Assembly: GCA_016196035.1 (NCBI GenBank)
Contig: JACPYM010000055.1
Span: 1-64,000, forward strand
Direction: 5' to 3'
Source of the DNA: Acidobacteriota bacterium
Lineage (GTDB): Bacteria > Acidobacteriota > Blastocatellia > RBC074
DNA length: 64,000 nucleotides
The notes beneath the pieces were generated by a model. That model did not search any database, had not been told where the DNA came from, and saw only the letters and a program-made list of their open reading frames with translations. The position numbers were made by a program, and so were the translations under genes. This document shows, in pieces, positions 42,356 through 50,262 of the stretch. The first letter of the stretch is position 1. Each line of letters opens with the position of its first letter.

Positions 42356-43140
42356 TAGGCATTGTTGGATGGCGAACTTTGCGGGGCTGATTCGGCAAAC
42401 CAGCGTAGGCGTTCACGCAGGCGCACGACTTCGCCGACGACGATCAGGGCGGGCGGTTTGATTGGGTGATTCGCCAACAAGGCGGCGATGTTGCGCAAGT
42501 CGCTGGTGTAAACTTCTTGCTCGGCGCGCGTGCCCCAGCGAATCACGGCCACGGGCGTGGTGGGAGCGCGGCCATGCGCGAGCAGTTCATTGACCAACTG
42601 CTCAATCCGCGCGACGCCCATGAAAAAGACCAGCGTGTCAGCGCTGAGTTGCGCCCGGCGGGATGCGGCGCTCTCTTGTGCGGGATCGTCGTGCGCGGTG
42701 ATGAAGGCGACCGAACTGCTGATGCCGCGCTGCGTCACGGGAATACCCGCATAAGCCGGTACGGCAATGCCCGCGCTGACGCCGGGGACGACTTCCCAGG
42801 CGATGCCCGCGGCAGCCAGCGCCTCGGCCTCTTCGCCGCCGCGTCCGAAAACAAATGGGTCGCCGCCTTTCAACCGCACGACCACGCCATGCTGGGCGGC
42901 TTTGGTCAGCAACAAGCGGTTGATTTCGTCTTGCGCGATGCAATGCTGCCCGCCGCGTTTGCCGACGAAAAGCAATTCGGCCCCGGCGCGCGCCAGCCCT
43001 ACGATCTCAGGGTTGACCAAGTAATCGTAGATCACGCAATCGGCCCCTGCCAGCAAATCGCGCCCTTTGACCGTCAGCAAGCCGGGATCGCCCGGCCCCG
43101 CGCCGACGAGATAAACTTTGCCGCTGCGGCTCAAGCCCAA
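42355..43140 (-). CDS. cobA: uroporphyrinogen-III C-methyltransferase (SUMT)
   Basis: This protein has 261 residues from a TTG start ending at 43140. It is a typical SUMT: KVYLVGAGPGDPGLLTVKG (SAM-binding Gly-rich loop), ADCVIYDYLVNPEIVGLARA, VVRLKGGDPFVFGRGGEEAE, VPGVSAGIAVPAYAGIPVTQ and HDDP. It methylates uroporphyrinogen III at C2 and C7 to precorrin-2, feeding the next enzyme in sirohaem synthesis. It overlaps the 60-residue upstream gene by 10 bases and the downstream dehydrogenase gene by one base, so all three are probably one operon. No sulfite or nitrite reductase lies in the window. Confidence 0.94.
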   Translation of the reverse strand: MGLSRSGKVYLVGAGPGDPGLLTVKGRDLLAGADCVIYDYLVNPEIVGLARAGAELLFVGKRGGQHCIAQDEINRLLLTKAAQHGVVVRLKGGDPFVFGRGGEEAEALAAAGIAWEVVPGVSAGIAVPAYAGIPVTQRGISSSVAFITAHDDPAQESAASRRAQLSADTLVFFMGVARIEQLVNELLAHGRAPTTPVAVIRWGTRAEQEVYTSDLRNIAALLANHPIKPPALIVVGEVVRLRERLRWFAESAPQSSPSNNA

Positions 43141-43313
43141 GCTTGTTTTTCTCCCTTGTCAGGCGATGGCGGCGCGCTCAGTTTCAACGCCGCTTTGCGT
43201 TCACGCTCGGCTTCTTTGCGGCGGCGCACTTCGTCATCCGGCAGCGGCGTGACGGTCAAGCCTTCCCAATCTATTTCGACGCTCCAACTTGCAATGCTGA
43301 ATTTCAAACTCAT
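43131..43313 (-). CDS. 60-residue charged protein upstream of cobA
   Basis: A 60-residue frame starts at the ATG ending at 43313. The N-terminal part (LKFSIASWSVEIDWEGLTVT) looks like a beta-hairpin and the rest (PDDEVRRRKEAERERKAALK) is a charged helix. Its stop overlaps the cobA start region, which supports translational coupling. No family is recognised; it could be a small partner of the sirohaem enzymes. Confidence 0.55.
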   Translation of the reverse strand: MSLKFSIASWSVEIDWEGLTVTPLPDDEVRRRKEAERERKAALKLSAPPSPDKGEKQAWA

Positions 43314-43882
43314 GTTGTGCCTTCTTCTTGTTTCGCTATTGCCTGTCGCCTGTTTGGTGGCTGCTTAGGCAATGATCTTGAAAACTTGCGGCGCGATGTG
43401 ATGACACGCACGACACCGCTCATACGGTTGGGCGACACACGGCGCTGTACACCTGGCTGACCTGCGGTTACACGGGCAACACTTGCTGCCAAGTAGACGG
43501 CAGATTGATCCGACTTTGTGGCAAGGGAGCTACACGCCAAACAGGCGAGCTACACCTCGGCCCAACTCCGGGTCACGCTGGCATACGGCTACGTGAGCGG
43601 ATTCGCAGCTTTAGCGACAACAACAACAACAACAGGGAAATGTACGTTTGTGGAAGGCAAGCAAGGCGGGCGTGGCGGACAGGACGGACACGGTAGAACC
43701 AACAGCACGGCGCGTCGGTGAGCTACCACTACTTGACCAACTTGTACTCGTAAATGCGAGAGTCATTGCAATTTCCTTTCAGGTTTTGCCTGTAAATTAA
43801 TGATCTGATTGTTTCATCGCACAGTGCGATTGAAAAGTGAGCGCGGTTATACCCCGCTCCGATGCAGCGTGTCAATGAAAGC
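43314..43882. other. stretch without a convincing gene
   Basis: About 570 bases lie between the 60-residue gene and the nested repeats. Short frames exist here, but they are low in complexity (runs of Thr or Asn from a CAA repeat near 43620) and lack ribosome-binding sites or recognisable domains. It could include a decayed gene. No RNA gene was recognised. Confidence 0.5.
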
Positions 43883-44191
43883 ACCTGGGTACGCACCGCT
43901 TCCAGCGTGCAAGCGTGGCAACGGACGCACATCTGCTGAAAGGAAACCCCTCCGGCATTATTCCGTCTGTTGCCAGGACTGCACGCTGGAAGCGGTGCGT
44001 GGCTTTGCACAAACCGTCCTGAAAAAGGCGGGCGATTTGTGCAAATGAAATTTCTGCACAAACCGCTGACTCGTATCACAATGCAAAACAAAAGGGCAAA
44101 GCCAACCGATTTGTGCAATTCCAATTCGATTTATGCAATTCGATTTATGCAAACTGAGCGGTTTGTGCAAAGCCGCGGTGCGTACCCAGGT
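43883..44191. repeat. 126-bp repeat family, copy 4, interrupted by a 174-bp element
   Basis: The ends ACCTGGGTACGCACCGCTTC and TACCCAGGT match the other copies, and the core GCTGAAAGGAAACCCCTCCG is present. Removing the 174-bp insert and one 9-bp duplicate leaves exactly 126 bases, the length of copies 2 and 3. The right tip is eight bases from the stop codon of the S9 peptidase gene. Confidence 0.9.
44001..44174. mobile_element. 174-bp MITE-like element with 16-bp terminal inverted repeats and 9-bp target duplication
   Basis: The termini GGCTTTGCACAAACCG (44001-44016) and CGGTTTGTGCAAAGCC (44159-44174) are perfect complements. The 9-bp sequence GCGGTGCGT occurs at 43992-44000 and again at 44175-44183. 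The interior is AT-richer than its surroundings and repeats TTTGTGCAA/TTTATGCAA several times, which may be binding sites for a transposase. There is no gene inside. Confidence 0.93.
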
Positions 44192-44198
44192 TTACAAG

Positions 44199-46925
44199 TT
44201 ACGGCTCATCCGGCCCGCGTCCGCGCTGTTGATTGCGGTCGCCGGTCTGTTCGCGTTCGCGATTCAATTCGACCATATCCACGCTGTCGGTCATGTCGCC
44301 CAACAGGTGTTTGCAGAAATAGTCGGCGCGCACCCAGAAGAAATAATTCGTCGCGTCGGCATAACCGTGGCGCTTGCCGGGCAGGATGACGAAATCGAAA
44401 CGCTTGTTCGCCTTGATCAGCGCATCCGCCATCCGCAGCGTATTCGCCGGATGCACATTGTTGTCAATGTCGCCCGTCGCCAGCATCAGATGACCTTTCA
44501 AGTTTTTTGCCAACTCGGAATTCTTCTCGATCTGGTATTCAAACTTGATATTGCCCTCGTTGTCGGTGACCTCTTTGACGCCGTGGTGTTTCTCGCTCCA
44601 CCAGCGGTTGTAAATGTTGTTCTCGTGATTGCCCGATGAGGACACGGCCACTTTGAAAAAGTCTGGATAGACCAGCATCGCCGCAGTGGACATAAAGCCG
44701 CCGCCCGAATGTCCGAAGATGCCGACGCGGTCAATGTCAATGTAGGCATTCCGCCGCGACAGTTGCTCAATCGCGGCCTTTTTGTCGGCCAGCCCATAAT
44801 CGCGCAGGTTGCCGTAGCCGAAGGTGTGATACCACTTCGAGCGTTGCGGGTTGCCGCCGCGATTGCCGACTTCGATGACGATGAAGCCAAATTGCGCGAG
44901 CGCGATGCGATCATTGCGTGGCGTAAACGTCTTCGTCACGCTCTCAGTCTGCGGCCCCGGATAAACATACGCGATGATCGGATAGCGTTTATTCGCGTCG
45001 AAATCGAAAGGCTTATACATCACGCCGAACAAATCGGTGATGCCGTCGTCGGCCTTGACCTTGAAGGGTTCGGGGTACTTGAAACCGGCTTCGGCCATCG
45101 CGGTCATGTCGGTCGCTTCCAACTTCATCACCGTGTTGCCGGATTGATCGTACAGCACGGATTCGGGCGCGGTGTTCACACGCGAGCAAGTATCAATGAA
45201 ATACTTGTTTGAATCAGCGGTCGCGGCGGCGTGCGAGGCATTGCCGGGCGCGAGCAATTTCAAGCCGCTGCCGTTGAGGTTCACACTGTAGACGTGCTCG
45301 TAATAGGGGTCTTCGTCAGCCTCGCGCCCGTTGGCGTTGAAATAGAGCGTGCGTGTCCGTTCATCCACGCCCTCGATGTCGTCGCAAACAAACTCGCCTG
45401 TCGTGATCTGATTTTTCAACGTGCCGTTCGCGTCAAACAAATAGTAATGCCCCCAACCGTCGCGTTCCGACCAATGAATCAGTTCGCCCGTGCTGAGCAA
45501 GCGCAGCGGTTTGATCTCGACGTAAGTGTTTAGGCGCTCTTCAATCAATGTCTTGACTTCGCCGGTCGTCGTATCAGCCACGCACACATCAATCTTTTTC
45601 AGGTCGCGGCTGGTGCGGTTGAAATAGAGTTTGTCTGATGAATCGCTCAGCCATTTGGGTTCGAGGCCCTGACCGCCGCCGGGCGGGCCTTGCTGTACTT
45701 GCTGATCCTGTTCGCCGCGATCCACTTGGAAAGTGCGCGCGCGCTCACGGTCGGCGTTGCTGACGGGCGCGGTGTAAACGCCGATTTGCTGGTCTTTGAA
45801 CTGGTCGGATTTGATTTTGACGCGGCCCTTGGTGGCCGGTTCGAAGACTTCGAGTTCGGCTTGCGGCTGATTCTCTTCGCCCGGCATGCCGTAGCGGTAG
45901 GTTTCGAGCGTCGGGCGCGGATTCGCCAGCGAATTGATGACCCAGAGATCGGCGACCTTGCGCGCATCGTCGCGCTGAACGGCGAATTTCTTGGAGTCCT
46001 TTGCCCAGAAGATGCGGCCCGCCGGCACGCGCGGCGTTTTGTTTTTGTCGCTGAATTTGTAGTTGCGTTTTTCTTCTTCTTGCAAGCGGCGCTCGAAACC
46101 GTAGTTCTCTTCGCCGTCGGTGGTGAGTTGGGTTTCGACAATGGTCGCGTCGTCTTCTTTGACTTTGGCTTTCTCGTAATTGGCCGCGTCCATCATGAAC
46201 AGGTTGTGGCCGCGCGCGAAGATGATCGTTTTCTCGTCGGGCGAAACTGAAGCCCAGCGCGGTTTTTGCGGCGGTTTGAAATCGGGCAGCAGCGTCAGTT
46301 TGCCGCTCGCCAATTCGTATTCAAAATAAATCGGGCGTGTGCGCGGCGCAGGTGTGGGCGACGGCGTAGCGCGTTGGCCTTGCTGTTGCGCTCCACCGCC
46401 TTGCGGGCCACGCCCGGCCTCGCCGCGTCCGGACATAACCGCCTCCTCTTTTTTCAAGCCGGGAATCTCGGCGTCGCGCGGCACATTGGCGTCGAATTGA
46501 AAGGCCGTGTCGCCTTTGATGAACTTGATGGTCTGGATCGGCAGATGCTGGGCGTCATACGGAATGCGCGTCAGATTGGTCAGCAGCGCCGCCAGCTTGG
46601 CGTTGTCAAACAGCGGCGTCTTGGCTTTTTTGAGCGGATCCACCAGCCACCATTTCTTGCCCTGATTGGTTTCGTAGCTGTACCAGAACCGCTCTCCACT
46701 CTCCAGCCAATGCGGCGCGACGGCGGTGTCAAAGACCATCTTGCCGACCTTGGCCGCCGTCCAGCGTGAGGCCAGGTCGTAATTAGCCTTGCGCACGCGA
46801 TTGTCCGGCGCGGGTTTTGCCGCCTCCTGTGCGAACGAAACGGCGGGGGTGACGATCAAACAAAAACAAAAGACGAGTACAAACGCGCGTTGCAGGCGCG
46901 GCGAAAATGCGTGTCGAAGCTGCAT
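44199..46925 (-). CDS. exported S9-family prolyl oligopeptidase / dipeptidyl peptidase IV-like
   Basis: This protein has 908 residues from the ATG ending at 46925, behind AGGAGGAC; a longer start is rejected because the signal peptide (RAFVLVFCFCLIVTPAVSFA) then lies far inside. Residues about 40-640 form the beta-propeller, with a Gly/Gln/Thr-rich insert near residue 190 (RGPQGGGAQQQGQRAT). The C-terminal alpha/beta-hydrolase carries GIFGHSGGGFMSTAAML with the nucleophile Ser near residue 739, GDIDNNVHPANTLRMADAL with the Asp, and LPGKRHGYADATNYFF with the His. Such enzymes cleave peptides, often after Pro. It ends with RDRNQQRGRGPDEP-like low complexity. Confidence 0.92.
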   Translation of the reverse strand: MQLRHAFSPRLQRAFVLVFCFCLIVTPAVSFAQEAAKPAPDNRVRKANYDLASRWTAAKVGKMVFDTAVAPHWLESGERFWYSYETNQGKKWWLVDPLKKAKTPLFDNAKLAALLTNLTRIPYDAQHLPIQTIKFIKGDTAFQFDANVPRDAEIPGLKKEEAVMSGRGEAGRGPQGGGAQQQGQRATPSPTPAPRTRPIYFEYELASGKLTLLPDFKPPQKPRWASVSPDEKTIIFARGHNLFMMDAANYEKAKVKEDDATIVETQLTTDGEENYGFERRLQEEEKRNYKFSDKNKTPRVPAGRIFWAKDSKKFAVQRDDARKVADLWVINSLANPRPTLETYRYGMPGEENQPQAELEVFEPATKGRVKIKSDQFKDQQIGVYTAPVSNADRERARTFQVDRGEQDQQVQQGPPGGGQGLEPKWLSDSSDKLYFNRTSRDLKKIDVCVADTTTGEVKTLIEERLNTYVEIKPLRLLSTGELIHWSERDGWGHYYLFDANGTLKNQITTGEFVCDDIEGVDERTRTLYFNANGREADEDPYYEHVYSVNLNGSGLKLLAPGNASHAAATADSNKYFIDTCSRVNTAPESVLYDQSGNTVMKLEATDMTAMAEAGFKYPEPFKVKADDGITDLFGVMYKPFDFDANKRYPIIAYVYPGPQTESVTKTFTPRNDRIALAQFGFIVIEVGNRGGNPQRSKWYHTFGYGNLRDYGLADKKAAIEQLSRRNAYIDIDRVGIFGHSGGGFMSTAAMLVYPDFFKVAVSSSGNHENNIYNRWWSEKHHGVKEVTDNEGNIKFEYQIEKNSELAKNLKGHLMLATGDIDNNVHPANTLRMADALIKANKRFDFVILPGKRHGYADATNYFFWVRADYFCKHLLGDMTDSVDMVELNREREQTGDRNQQRGRGPDEP

Positions 46926-47011
46926 AAGTGGAGTCCTCCTGATTGGGTGTTTGCGTGTGGGATTGGTTGCGCTGAGCCTTACGACGATGACAACGCAACT
47001 GGCGTTACGAC

Positions 47012-47191
47012 TAAGTAAGGCGCAAAAAATTCTTTGACAAAAACTTCTCACCACGAAGTAACGAAGAGCACGAAGGACAGCGAAGAAACGCCAATGTTGA
47101 CAGGTATTTCCCTTCTTCCTTCTTCCCTTCTTCCCTTCTTCGTGTCCTTCGTTTCTTCGTGGTTGTCAAAGAATTTTATGCCACTTACTTA
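47012..47191. repeat. nested inverted repeat with CACGAAG-type inner arms
   Basis: Outer arms (47012-47040, 47163-47191) share AAAGAATT and the AAGTAAG/CTTACTT ends with some mismatches. Inner arms carry ACCACGAAG (47050) and CTTCGTGGT (47155-47163), with a CTTCTTCC run between. It occupies most of the 305-base gap upstream of the S9 peptidase gene and could affect its expression; no gene was seen. Confidence 0.75.
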
Positions 47192-47230
47192 ATTGTATTG
47201 ACCGCGCTTAGCGCAGCCCGGATTGCGCTG

Positions 47231-47764
47231 TCAGCGCAACGTTGACAGCTTTTGCAATAACTCTGCCCGTGTCGTGCGGCACAAATTCCCGCCCGTGAAA
47301 AAGGGGTCTTCGGTAACTTCCTGCCGCGCGTAGGCGGGCGGTTCGATGCGCAATAGATCGGGCAGGCTGGCGGCTTCTGTCTCACAGAGCACCAAGCCTG
47401 CCAACTCGCCCTCGAACACATCTATCGAAAACACCTGGCCCAAGTGGTGATGATAATAACGCGTCTTCCTGAGCCACTCTCCCGCGATGCTGTCGAAGAG
47501 CTTGTACTCGTCCGGCGAGAGCAGCAGGCGGCCAATCGTTTGAAAATACGGCGAGTCCGACGCGAACTTCTTAGTCAACTTAATGACTTGGCGCCCGGTG
47601 TCTGAGTCCGTCAGCACTCTCAGCCGCAGTCTTGAGTTGTGCAGGTATCTGTCCTCAAGCGTCTTTGAATATGGCTCAACGAGGCTTCGCCAATCAGCCT
47701 GCGGCGAAACAAAGAACCTGCGTTCATATTCGACGCGTGTGTATTTGGTTTCTAAGGTATCCAT
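47231..47764 (-). CDS. CYTH-like (triphosphate tunnel) protein
   Basis: This protein has 177 residues from the ATG ending at 47764. It begins LETKYTRVEYERRFFVSPQA, where EYERRF resembles the ExExK entry motif of CYTH proteins. It continues LHNSRLRLRVLTDSDTGRQV, IKLTKKFASDSPYFQTIGRL, then KTRYYHHHLGQVFSIDVFEG and LVLCETEA, fitting the alternating charged strands of a tunnel fold that binds triphosphates with a metal. The exact substrate (for example inorganic triphosphate or a nucleotide) is unknown. The family link is by pattern only. Confidence 0.7.
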   Translation of the reverse strand: MDTLETKYTRVEYERRFFVSPQADWRSLVEPYSKTLEDRYLHNSRLRLRVLTDSDTGRQVIKLTKKFASDSPYFQTIGRLLLSPDEYKLFDSIAGEWLRKTRYYHHHLGQVFSIDVFEGELAGLVLCETEAASLPDLLRIEPPAYARQEVTEDPFFTGGNLCRTTRAELLQKLSTLR

Positions 47765-48135
47765 CAGCCTACCTTTCCCTGTCTGGCATTCCCTGTCCGG
47801 TATTCCCTGTCTGGCATTATTAGACGATTGAGCCAGCATGGCGCGTGCTGCGTTTGGCCGGAAACAATAGGCCAGTCCCAGGCAGGTCACAAGCCCGGCT
47901 CTGGCGCTGCAATTTTTTTCTTTCGGCCATCAATCCAAATTTTTCGATCACTCCGTAACAGCCAATGAAAACCACAGACGGCGCGTGCAGAAGCGACGCG
48001 CGATCCAGCAACAACGAGGACGCCTGGGGCAAGCGGAACCGGTTTCGCGGTTCGCGCTTTGCCTGTCTGTCGGCCTCTATTTTTTTGGCGAACAACATTT
48101 GCCAACAACAATTGTTTGACTAGAGAGGGAAATCA
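47765..48135. other. intergenic region between divergent genes
   Basis: This 370-base gap holds a 42-base tandem array of heptamers (listed separately) and no convincing gene. Short ORFs here are repeat-derived. Confidence 0.5.
47775..47816. repeat. tandem 14-mer (two heptamers), three copies
   Basis: TTCCCTGTCTGGCA, TTCCCTGTCCGGTA and TTCCCTGTCTGGCA follow each other without gaps, a period of 7 x 2. It lies just before the CYTH-like start. No complementary arm was found nearby, unlike the other heptamer arrays. Confidence 0.85.
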
Positions 48136-48657
48136 ATGAAAAACGCGATCTTAAAGCGCACACTGTCCGCCAGTTTCGCGGCCCTGTTGACGCTGCTGCT
48201 CTTCGTTTTTGCCGCCAGCACAACCAGCTTCAATCCCGCGACGCACGCGCAGGAGTTGCAGGACAAGCAGGACAAAGAAGCGAAGGCCAATGCGAATGAC
48301 GCCTTTGACCGCGCCAAAAAACCCGAATGCATTCAGGGCGCGCTGGCGGGCCGCTTCAGTTACATCTTTGATGGTTCCATCGTCAACGTCGGCGTAACCA
48401 AGGCGGTTGGCGTACTGACGGTCGGTGCGGACGGCACGCTGAGCTTTCAGGATACGCAAAGCATCGGCGGCCAGATCCTTCGCCGCACCTTCACCGGAAC
48501 GTATCAACTCAAGCCCGATTGCACCGCGACGGCGCAATTCAGCACCGGCACCTCGGCAGATTTGGTGGTGGACAACGACGGCAACGGCCTGAAGATCATC
48601 ATCACCACGCCCGGCGTCATCATCACCGGTATCGGCCAGCGCATTTTCAACCTGTAA
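48136..48657 (+). CDS. exported protein of unknown function
   Basis: This 173-residue protein lies behind AGAGAGGGA. It has a signal peptide (SFAALLTLLLFVFAASTTSF). A charged linker (QELQDKQDKEAKANANDAFD) precedes a small beta-rich domain starting CIQGALAGRFSYIFDGSIVN with VGVLTVGADGTLSFQDTQSI, RTFTGTYQLKPDCTATAQFS and DLVVDNDGNGLKIII. Two Cys residues may form a disulfide in the periplasm. No family is recognised. Confidence 0.78.
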   Translation: MKNAILKRTLSASFAALLTLLLFVFAASTTSFNPATHAQELQDKQDKEAKANANDAFDRAKKPECIQGALAGRFSYIFDGSIVNVGVTKAVGVLTVGADGTLSFQDTQSIGGQILRRTFTGTYQLKPDCTATAQFSTGTSADLVVDNDGNGLKIIITTPGVIITGIGQRIFNL

Positions 48658-48661
48658 CTCT

Positions 48662-48739
48662 CTTCCCACGAAGGCACACGAAGAGGCGCGAAGTAAGGCC
48701 AGTATCTTCGTGTTCGCTTCGTGTGCCTTCGCGGGAAAG
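48662..48739. repeat. inverted repeat, CACGAAG family, locus 1
   Basis: CTTCCCACGAAGGCACACGA at 48662 faces TCGTGTGCCTTCGCGGGAAAG to 48739. It starts four bases after a stop codon and ends 13 bases before the STAS gene start. The same arm sequence (CCCACGAAGGCACACGAA) recurs at 51723. Confidence 0.88.
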
Positions 48740-48752
48740 CCCCGTAATCGCT

Positions 48753-49136
48753 ATGAACTATTCGTACCAGCAACGCGGCGCTTTGCGCGAAGTCGTGCTG
48801 CAAGGTCAGCTCGACACCAGCGTCCCGCGCAGCTTTGAGAGCGAATTGCTCGGCTTCATCGCCAGCGGTGAACGGCAACTGGTCTTCGATTTCGCACAGG
48901 TGGATTACCTGACCAGTTCGGGCATTCGCATCCTGCTGCACGTGTTCAAAACGATGACGGCGGTGAATGGGCGCATCGTCTTCCATTCGCTCAATCCGCG
49001 CGTCAAACACGTGTTTGAGATTGCCGGACTGACGCAAGTCTTCCGCATCTACGACACGCCGGGCGAAGCGCTGCAAGGTTTGGCGCTGACTGGAATGCTG
49101 CCGCCACAAGCGCTGCTCAACGCCGACCCGGCCTGA
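48753..49136 (+). CDS. STAS-domain anti-sigma-factor antagonist
   Basis: This 127-residue protein begins YSYQQRGALREVVLQGQLDT. The STAS fold continues with FIASGERQLVFDFAQVDYLT and SSGIRILLHVFKTMTAVNGR; DYLTSSGIR carries the Ser that is phosphorylated by anti-sigma kinases in this family. FHSLNPRVKHVFEIAGLTQV completes the domain. No cognate anti-sigma kinase is in the window. Confidence 0.9.
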   Translation: MNYSYQQRGALREVVLQGQLDTSVPRSFESELLGFIASGERQLVFDFAQVDYLTSSGIRILLHVFKTMTAVNGRIVFHSLNPRVKHVFEIAGLTQVFRIYDTPGEALQGLALTGMLPPQALLNADPA

Positions 49137-49145
49137 ATACAAGGT

Positions 49146-49290
49146 GGCACGGAGACACAGAGGAAGAGACTAGGAAGAGGCAGAGAAAGAAACTAAGTGA
49201 GAAGGAAAAAACGAACCTAAGCATGGGAGACGAAAAGGAGGGGCGTGCAACATCTCCATCAACAACGCTCTTTCTCTGTGTCTCTGTGCC
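49146..49290. repeat. inverted repeat with GACACAGAG-type arms
   Basis: Arms GGCACGGAGACACAGAGGAA (49146) and TCTCTGTGTCTCTGTGCC (to 49290) pair with two mismatches, about 100 bases apart. It fills the gap between the STAS gene and the patatin gene and may displace the native leader of the latter. Confidence 0.85.
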
Positions 49291-49317
49291 TCTGTGGCAA
49301 ACCAATTCACCATCGCT

Positions 49318-50262
49318 ATGACGACCGACGATCCCCGTTTGACCAAAACCATCCCCCCCACGCCGCCGCCCTTGGTGAAGCCCAAGCGCAAGCCCAAACC
49401 GCCACGCCCCAAAGTCGGCGTCGTGCTGGGCAGCGGCGGGATGAAAGCCTTCGCGGCCATTCCGCTGTTTGAATTTCTGGATCAGGCCGGCATCGCCGTG
49501 GATTTGCTGGTCGGTTGCAGCGGCGGCGCGATCATGTGCGCGGCCATCGGTTCAGGCCTGACGCCCGCCGGCATTCGCCAGATCGCGCCCGACATTTTGA
49601 ACTCGAAGATTTTCGGCAACTTCGATTACCGCTCGCTGCTGAGCATCCTCAACGCGCGCTTCGGCAAGTTCACCAAGACATCGAGCATCATCAAACCCGA
49701 TAAGATGCGCGAGATTTACCGCTACCTCTGGGGCGACAAGCAGCTTGAAAACCTGCGCCCACGCACGCTCATTCAAACCACCGACATGCTCACCGGCGAA
49801 GGCGTCGTGCTCACGCGCGGTTCCGTCGTGGACGCCGTTTACGCCTCCGGCGCGTTCTTCCCCGTGCTGCCGCCGCAACAGCTCGAAGGGCGCTGGCTGA
49901 GCGATGGCGCATACAGCGCGCCCGTGCCCGTCATCGAAGCCGTCAAACGCAACATGGACGTCATCATCGCGATGGATTTCGCCGAACGCTCGACGGTCGA
50001 ACCCGAAGGCTTTTTCGATTGCTTCTATCGTTACATTGACACGCAGATGACCACGCTCAAACGCAGCCAGATGTTTCTATCCATCGAACTGCACCACCAC
50101 GAAATCATCAACATCGAAGTCAATTTCGACCAGCCGATCAGCTTCCGCGCCACCAACGCGCTCGAAGCCGTGCTCGCCAAAGGCGCAGAGGCCGTCGCGC
50201 ATAACAAAGAAGCGATCCTGTCAGCGATTCGCAGCTTTGCAGAGACGAGGAGGGAGGAATGA
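49318..50262 (+). CDS. patatin-like phospholipase
   Basis: This protein has 314 residues from ATG 49318; GTG 49294 would lie in the repeat. A Pro/Lys-rich N-terminus precedes the catalytic domain. VGVVLGSGGMKAFAAIPLFE gives the Gly-rich oxyanion loop, VDLLVGCSGGAIMCAAIGSG the nucleophile Ser (GCSGG) and LEGRWLSDGAYSAPVPVIEA the Asp of the DG[A/G] dyad. It should hydrolyse acyl esters of phospholipids. There is no signal peptide, so it is probably cytosolic or delivered to the inner membrane. Its stop overlaps the start of the next TolC gene (ATGA). Confidence 0.92.
   Translation: MTTDDPRLTKTIPPTPPPLVKPKRKPKPPRPKVGVVLGSGGMKAFAAIPLFEFLDQAGIAVDLLVGCSGGAIMCAAIGSGLTPAGIRQIAPDILNSKIFGNFDYRSLLSILNARFGKFTKTSSIIKPDKMREIYRYLWGDKQLENLRPRTLIQTTDMLTGEGVVLTRGSVVDAVYASGAFFPVLPPQQLEGRWLSDGAYSAPVPVIEAVKRNMDVIIAMDFAERSTVEPEGFFDCFYRYIDTQMTTLKRSQMFLSIELHHHEIINIEVNFDQPISFRATNALEAVLAKGAEAVAHNKEAILSAIRSFAETRREE

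Noticed and set aside
43505-43721. Two short plus-strand frames after the cobA operon
   Set aside because: They are low complexity (Asn or Thr runs from a CAA repeat) with no ribosome-binding site or recognisable motif.
43729-44124. A 131-codon minus-strand frame
   Set aside because: Most of it lies in the nested repeats, so it is a by-product of the repeat sequence.
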